Shown here: piece after piece, positions 57,598 through 64,000 of the stretch
How positions within the stretch are numbered: position 1 is the first letter of the stretch
Layout: every line of letters begins with the position of its first letter
Source of the DNA: Papaver somniferum
Lineage: Eukaryota > Streptophyta > Magnoliopsida > Ranunculales > Papaveraceae
NCBI RefSeq assembly: GCF_003573695.1
Contig: NC_039358.1
Location: 159,020,920 to 159,084,919, forward strand
Direction: 5' to 3'
DNA: 64,000 bases
Notes under the pieces: generated by a model
What the model saw: only the letters and a program-made list of their open reading frames with translations
Databases searched by the model: none
What the model was told of the DNA's origin: nothing
Program-made: the position numbers and the translations under genes

Positions 57598-60500
57598 TGA
57601 TCGATATCGTATGCGTCAAAAATAATATTACTTTCTCACAACTTAAAATAAATAATATAGCAAGGGTAAGAAATGATCGTTCCCACAGAGAGGATCTAGG
57701 TTGTCAAATTGTTTCGGTTTCCTATACAAACAAGGGGGGATTTCTGATTTTTATGTAAAGGAAAATTAACTAAAAGCAACTAATGAAATAAACAAGCAAA
57801 TCAATAAGATGAAGATATTGGTCAAGGATTAGTTTTCATTCACAAACATGAATTTGTAACAATAACTAGAATTGATATTTAATTTCAACTTTTATCAAAA
57901 GTCCTAGGATACCTTGATCGCAAGAATATCCCGCTAATTTCCTCTTATCATTAACAAACACATTAAAAGATGCGAATGTGAATTCTTCCTAAAAAGCAAC
58001 CTAAAGTGTAAAAGCACAATTAAGTTTAACTCCCTAAGAGCACTAAGTTCTATGAAATAAGACTAATCAATGCAAACGAACGTGTAAAAGCACTAATCCG
58101 TTTTAACAAAGGTTATGACTCACATGTGACTAATAGGATGTATCACTACAAGTAATACTCACAATTATGCTACTTTCACTCAGGAATTATCACTTTTGCG
58201 TATAATAACCCTAATCTAGCAATAAAGATGAAAACTAATTCAATCGATTCGCGACTCGACTAAACATGCATTCAAATCATATAACAATATTAAAAGTAAA
58301 TCATAAGCAACAAAGTATGGAGACAAAACTAATTCATTGCAAAAATATCATGGTTGGAACTCCAACTTATTCCTTAACCAAAAGAGAATTATATAAACAT
58401 GTGAGTGGATTTCATAACAAAAAGGAAAAGAAAACCTATCATGTTTCTAAATCCTAGGCAAAAATAGAAGAGAAGATTTTTTGATCCCAAAAGGAGAGAT
58501 CCCCTTTTATACTCTCCCAAACCGCATGAGTGAAAGAACCCAAAACGAAGCCCAAGTCCATCTGAGTAAGCTAATGGATCGGCGAGTCAACTCGTCTAAC
58601 TCGGAAACTCGGCCGAGTTCTGACCGATTCCTGGCTGCTTCCAGGCCATATTTCTGCCACTCTTTGAGTCCTTCTTTGCACATTCCTAGCATTCATCTAT
58701 AACATTCACTTCATCCATTCCTTGATCTTCACAGCCTTGCCAACACTTTCTTAGATTCACAAATTCATGCATAATAGACCCATAGAGCCACGACACAATT
58801 CAGTTCCTCCATTTCGATCTCCAACTCAACCTGACAGCATCACTTGTAATTGTACTTCATTCCTGCAGCTCCAGTTTGCTCATTGCAGCTGCACAATTCA
58901 CCATCAATCCATTCCCTGGCGCCTTCTTGGCTGCATTCACCATCAGAATCAAAGCAACAACACCTCAAACCCATTCAACTGCAGCAGCTTCGTAACTCAA
59001 ACTCAATGCCGCACCTGCAACTCAGCTGCAACAGATTCGTCCACTCACCTACATCATTCATTCATCTATTTATAAGCTTCAGTTCCACAACCTCATTCTC
59101 ATGTAAACCAAATCAACACATTCCCCGAAGCTGATCCTGCTCTTGTCTTAGCTCCATCTCATAACAGTCACCAAATTCCAGCCACACGACTTTCAAACTA
59201 ACAGCACCAGATACTCTTACTTCACTGTAAGTCTCAATCCTAACATTCATCTAAATACAGTAACAACTTCTCATATGCAGCGACATAATCTCAAGCCTAC
59301 AATTTGTCATTTTCAGCATTAGACTCACTCCATTCACCTGTACTTCAGTTCAGCTGCACCAATATCCTGCGTCTGCTCAGTCATAACCACCAGATACCCA
59401 CTTCAGTTCATGCCTGCACTCAATTTTCTTAGCTTCAATCGGCAACATATCCCATCGAACCAACAGTTGCAGCACACTCTCCATCGCAGCGACAACTCCT
59501 ATCCAGCACTTCTCAGTTTGCAATGAGCACCAGCAACAACTGCAACTCAATGTCATTTACATTCTTCACTCATCAGCTTCTGAGTTCCATCCTGCCACAA
59601 CAACTCCATCTTTGACTGACAGCAACGTCATTAACTTCAGCTCTTTTGCCTGCAACTCCAACTACTGACCTGAACATCTTCTTGTAAGCCAATAAAAATC
59701 ACCACAAACTGCAGCAACATCATCATCTATTCATCTTAGCATACTGCCAGAGCCAAACTCAAATTCCTTATATCTGCTCAACATCTCAGTCTTTAAAACA
59801 GCTACCAGCTCAGCAGGTCTCGATGCCACTACCAAAACCTGTAATGTCACCACCTGCTACTGCACCTTGTTGTTCTTGTGTCAGCAACCCCAAGCTAACA
59901 CCACCTGCATCTTCCCTGTAAGTTCAGTTCGAAATAAGCCTAACATTCATCTAATAACCACTGCACCATCAGTTCACATACATCACAGAATCATCTTTTA
60001 ATTCCTCATCTGCAATTTCTGGTAACAACCAATTCATCCTGAAATCTCGAATCTCTCCATTCTTCAACTTGTTAACAGCAACAGCAGAAACCCCAAAATC
60101 CATCGGAAACACTAACTCAAATCTCATTAACACCCCAACGATCTCTGCTCATTCACGGCTACACCATGAACATAATCAGCTTCAGATTCACTTCTACAAA
60201 CCCTGACTTATCATCAATTTCTCGATTCAGATCAGTTCAAACACCTAATTGCTTTACACATCCACACAATAGCCACAAACCCATCTTCTTATATCGATTA
60301 CCATCATCACCATCTATCTCCCCTCCTCTGATTCATCTCAACAGCAGCAGCTCAGATGAGCGTTTTGGGGAAGAACAGTGTGGAAGTCCCTGGGTTGTTT
60401 TAGGGTAATAACAATGGGACGGTTATCAACACCCATGGGTGTTTCTAGCAATTCTTCTTAAACTCCAGCTGGTTGTCCCTTATCCTTGACTGGGCTCCAG

Positions 60501-60671
60501 GTATCTCTCGCCTGTAATTGTATCAACTTGGCTAGTATCTCCTTCTTTTGTTCCGGATGACTAGAAAGCACCTAAAAAACTCAACCAAGTATAAAATACA
60601 TAATTCACACGAAAAATAGCAAAGAAAGCATAAATACTAGATATAAAATTAGGTGTTTTAGACACCTATCA
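57598..60671 (-). mobile_element. Second solo LTR of the Athila-like family
   Basis: Starts TGATCGATATCG, ends CACCTATCA on the plus strand and is flanked by TCAGA on both sides (57593-57597 and 60672-60676). Same orientation as the other copies but more diverged from them than the two LTRs of the complete element are from each other. Middle part again CTGCA-rich and G-poor. Confidence 0.9.
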
Positions 60672-62989
60672 TCAGACTCAATCTAGATAAAAGTATCTCG
60701 AGGAGTTAATATCTCTCTCTTGATTTGATTTTTACTCAATCTAAAAACAATAGCGGGTCTTTATCAAATACAAGGAATAACTTGGACGGTACCAAAGATC
60801 AATGTACAAGGATCAATCAGTATCAATCAACAACCAAAGGTTGGATTTCCAATTGATGATCACGAACGCACAACTTGTATTATTTCAATTATATAAATGC
60901 AGAAAAGAAATAACACAGACACCAGGAATTTTGTTAACGAGGAAACCGCAAATGCAGAAAAACCCCGGGACCTAGTCCAGATTGAATACACATTGTATTA
61001 AACCGCTACAGACACTAGCCTACTGCAAACTAACTTCGGACTGGACTATAGTTGAACCCCAATCAGTCTCCCACCGATCCAAGGTACAGTTGTACTCCTA
61101 CGCCTCTGATGCCAGCAGTATACTACGCACTTGATTCCCTTAGCTGATCTCACCCACAACCAAGAGTTGCTGCAACCCAAAATCACATACTTGATAATAA
61201 ACAGATCTGTCTCACACATAAAAGTCTATAAAAAGATAAATCTGTCTCCCACAGATAAACCCTAGGTTTTGTTCCGTATTTTGATATAAAATCAAGGTGA
61301 ACAGGAACCAATTGATAATCCGGTCTTATATTCCCGAAGAACAACCTAGATTAATCAATCACCTCTTTACAGTCCTTCCTGACTACACAAGCGGATTGTC
61401 GAGGAATCACAAACAGTGAGACAAAGATGTTTGTGACTTCTTTATCTTGCCTATCGGAGAACTCTCACGATCTCAAGCCAATCAATCGATTGTACTCGTA
61501 CAATAGAAGATGCAAGATCATATCACACAACTACGATAAAGTAGTATCGGTCTGGCTTCACAATCCCAATGAAGTCTTTAAGTCGTTAACCTGATTTTAG
61601 AGAAGAAAATCAAAGGTTAATGGATATCGACTCTAGCGGGCGCACTAGTAGCACACAGACGTGTGGGGATTAGTTTTGCACAATGCTAGATGTCTCCTTT
61701 ATATAGCCTTCAAATCAGGGTTTTGCTTTAGTTACAAAGCAATCCTTGTTCACCGTTAGATGAAAACCTGATTTAGATTCAAGCTAATATTTCTCAACCG
61801 TTAGATCGAAAACTTAGCTTGTCACACACACTTGGGTAGACGTTTACTGGTTTCGTGAAAACCACGCCCAAACGTGTACGTGTATGTTGGTTCAACATAG
61901 TAACCCAAAAGGTTAACCATATGAGCATTTCATATTAACCTTATTCTTCTTCACCATAACTAGTTCAATTGACTCAAATGAACTAGTTAAAGAGTTGTTC
62001 AATTGCTATGAGATCTTATGTAACTACACAAGACACAATTGAAACAAAGATGATTCGATTCGATTGAATCGGCTCATGAACATTTTATCCACGGTTTGCA
62101 TAAAGCATTCCTAAGTAATTTAATGTTTCATGTTTAGAGCACATCTTTAGATCATAACATCTTAAGTTCACAAACAAGTTCGCGGACTTAAGTTAATCGG
62201 TTGAGTTTTCTAAACTCAGCAGAAATTCTCAGAAAGAGAACTTCCGCCAGTTCGCGGACTGAGTTAGTGGTCTTAGCACACAAACGAGTTTTGGAAAATC
62301 CAGCAGAAATTCTCGGTCGAGAACTTCCTACAGTTCGCGGACTGAGTCTGCGGACTGGATTCTCGGACTTGGCAAGCCAATTCCACAATCCTCCCGATTT
62401 CTCTTGATCAACAAAGTTCGGAAACTTCGGTTCAAGGAATACATGGTTATGTAATCTAAACTCTCATTTAAATCATTGAGACATTCTCAGAGGACGCTAT
62501 GTATCCGTTATTCACAGACCGATTCACGTCAGAGTAATTCTCAAAGTGATTGAAACTTTTCATGACTTTCGTCACTAGGTGAAGATAAACTTGATCAAAG
62601 CGAAACTCTTTACCAACACACGATTTCGATATAAAAGATAAACAATGAATGCTCATCTCAAAATATCAAATGTGTATGATATAGTCTATATAGCATACGA
62701 CTTTTGTCTCATAAGAAGTAGGAGATAGAAGAGATAGACTTTTGAGTGATAGATAAGTTCAAGCCTCCACATACCTTTTTGTTAATGAAGTTCCACGGTT
62801 CCTTGCATAGATCTTCGTCGTTGTATGATGAATCGCCATGAAGTCCTTGAGCTCAACTACACTTTCCTATCCTAGTCCGAGACTTAGCTATGTAGGCTAG
62901 AAATCAAGACTTATAGTTTTGATCACTAACATTGACAAACATGCTTGAGATAGCAACGCATGCGAGGTTGACCGAGCTATGCTCTAACA
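60672..62989 (-). repeat. 5' LTR of copia copy 2, main part
   Basis: Resumes with TCAGACTCAATCTAG and matches 51089-53383. Ends GCTCTAACA. GCGGACT words cluster at about 62180-62370. Confidence 0.92.
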
Positions 62990-63349
62990 TAAATCTCTTA
63001 CATTTGCTTCATTTAAAGTATCGTTGGTGGGAAACTATAATCGTACTATTATTTTAGTTTTTGATTATTGATTTCATTGACTAACGATAGTTGAACCTTA
63101 ATAATCGCTAATTTGTTTATTCGGCGATCCTTCTCTTCTGATAAAAGGTCACTCAAACTAGATCAATGATCTGCAAAGTTCAGATCTATTTTTAGATCTG
63201 AAGATAGGCTTGTGATCATATGTTGTTAACAGACTCCATTCCGTGCGTGATCGATCATAATGTGCGGGTACATTGAAGACCAGAGATTTGAATGCACGAA
63301 TATTTTCTGACTGATATTCAGGTCTTTGTGATTATACTTCGTGCATACT
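62990..63349. other. AT-rich flank, no feature recognised
   Basis: Nothing recognised beyond the TAAAT flank of copia copy 2. Confidence 0.4.
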
Positions 63350-64000
63350 TAATTGACTGGGATCCAACAAGTTTTTTTTATCTTTTATAGACTTTTATAA
63401 CTTGTTGTGTATATCGACGATCTATCTTTTTGTGGTTCTCTTCAGGATATGAATCTGATAGGTTGTGAACGAAGATTTTATTAACTTGATAATCCAGATC
63501 TTCGTTGATCTAAACCGATATAAAGGAGTTTATATTATTTAAACGGAAGAGCCTTTGTATAACTCAACAAATATCTCTGATTTAGTTGTTGAGATTGATG
63601 GAGCGACTACCGAATACAGATTAGTCCTTTATTATCTCGGAATACGATCCAAAAGAGTTGAGTGCTAGAAGTCTTTACAGCGGGTGAAGCAACTTAAGAT
63701 AGTGGACCATATCTTACGATTTGCGTGCTTTGATCAGACTGGTGGTAGGCGCAGAGACACTGAAGGAACTAGGTAACTTGGAGTTAGTTTATTTGGTCTC
63801 AATTGTACGAAGTTGGTATTAGTCTTTGTATAGTAGCTTAATTATGAGAGTATTCAAAACTGGACTAGGTCTCGGGGTTTTTCTGCATTTGCGGTTTTCT
63901 CGTTAAAAAAATCTTATGTCGTGTTATTTACTTTACTTCCGCATTATTTAGTTTGTCTTTATAACTAGTAAATACACTTGTGCATTAATTAACACTTGGT
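63350..64000 (+). repeat. 3' part of a copia-type LTR in plus orientation, cut by window end
   Basis: Contains CTGGACTAGGTCTCGGGG, TTTTTCTGCATTTGCGGTTT and TTCCGCATTA in the order expected from the reverse complement of the copia LTRs. It belongs to an opposite-oriented relative that copia copy 2 may have entered. Confidence 0.6.

Larger units (their letters stand above)
50990..62989 (-). mobile_element. Copia copy 2: gag-only, non-autonomous relative of copy 1
   Basis: 3' LTR 50990-53383, interior 53384-57496, 5' LTR 57497-62989 (split by a solo LTR). LTRs, PBS and the first ~700 bp of the 3' interior match copy 1, but where copy 1 has pol this copy has about 2.3 kb of non-coding DNA. Flanks are GAAAT on the left and TAAAT on the right, a target duplication with one change. 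The two LTR lengths agree after removing the insertion (2394 and 2414 bp). Confidence 0.9.

Overview
This window looks like nuclear DNA of a flowering plant. Three intron-bearing or intronless genes of plant type sit in an island of about 9 kb, and most of the remaining ~50 kb is nested LTR retrotransposon sequence of the Ty1-copia and Ty3-gypsy (Tat and Athila-like) groups. The base composition is AT-rich. I cannot name the species from the sequence; a eudicot with a repeat-rich genome is the safest reading.

Layout. 1-11569: a Ty1-copia element on the minus strand (3' LTR cut by the window start, decayed pol, 5' LTR of ~2.37 kb); its 3' LTR is itself interrupted by a ~3.1-kb solo LTR of an Athila-like family flanked by AGGGT. 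11570-13075: a pile of broken, partly inverted LTR fragments of relatives of the same copia family. 13076-22500: the gene island, holding an intronless gene for a 467-residue KEN-box protein of unknown function with a G2/M-type promoter motif, a two-exon LC8-type dynein light chain gene, and a three-exon TIR1/AFB auxin-receptor F-box gene on the minus strand with a recognisable but weakened miR393 site. 22501-33147: a Tat-type gypsy element on the plus strand, with gag-protease-RT-RNase H-archaeal-type RNase H in one frame broken by stops, no integrase that I can see, and a four-exon antisense gene between pol and the 3' LTR. 33148-44180: a broken gypsy protease fragment split by a non-autonomous Athila-like element (two ~3.15-kb LTRs, 3.7-kb interior without pol) whose borders are abnormal: a ~104-bp direct duplication and an inverted copy of its own PBS/leader. 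44181-47220: one LTR plus PBS of a further truncated element, GC-richer than the rest and containing 55-bp and 81-bp tandem repeats. 47221-50989: intergenic DNA and decayed LTR fragments, including a small hairpin-type minisatellite. 50990-62989: a second member of the copia family, gag-only and non-autonomous, with its 5' LTR split by another Athila-like solo LTR (TSD TCAGA). 62990-64000: the 3' part of a further LTR in plus orientation.

How the parts relate. The dynein light chain and the auxin receptor gene are tail to tail, their stop codons 405 bp apart. The two copia elements share LTRs, PBS and 3' interior, but only one keeps pol, so they look like a donor/parasite pair (inference). 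The Athila-like family appears three times (one two-LTR copy and two solo LTRs), always in the same orientation, and both solo copies lie inside LTRs of the copia family. The most unusual structures are the junctions around 33.8-34.0 kb and 44.1 kb, the antisense gene of the Tat element, and the cell-cycle-like signature of the unknown gene at 14.6 kb.
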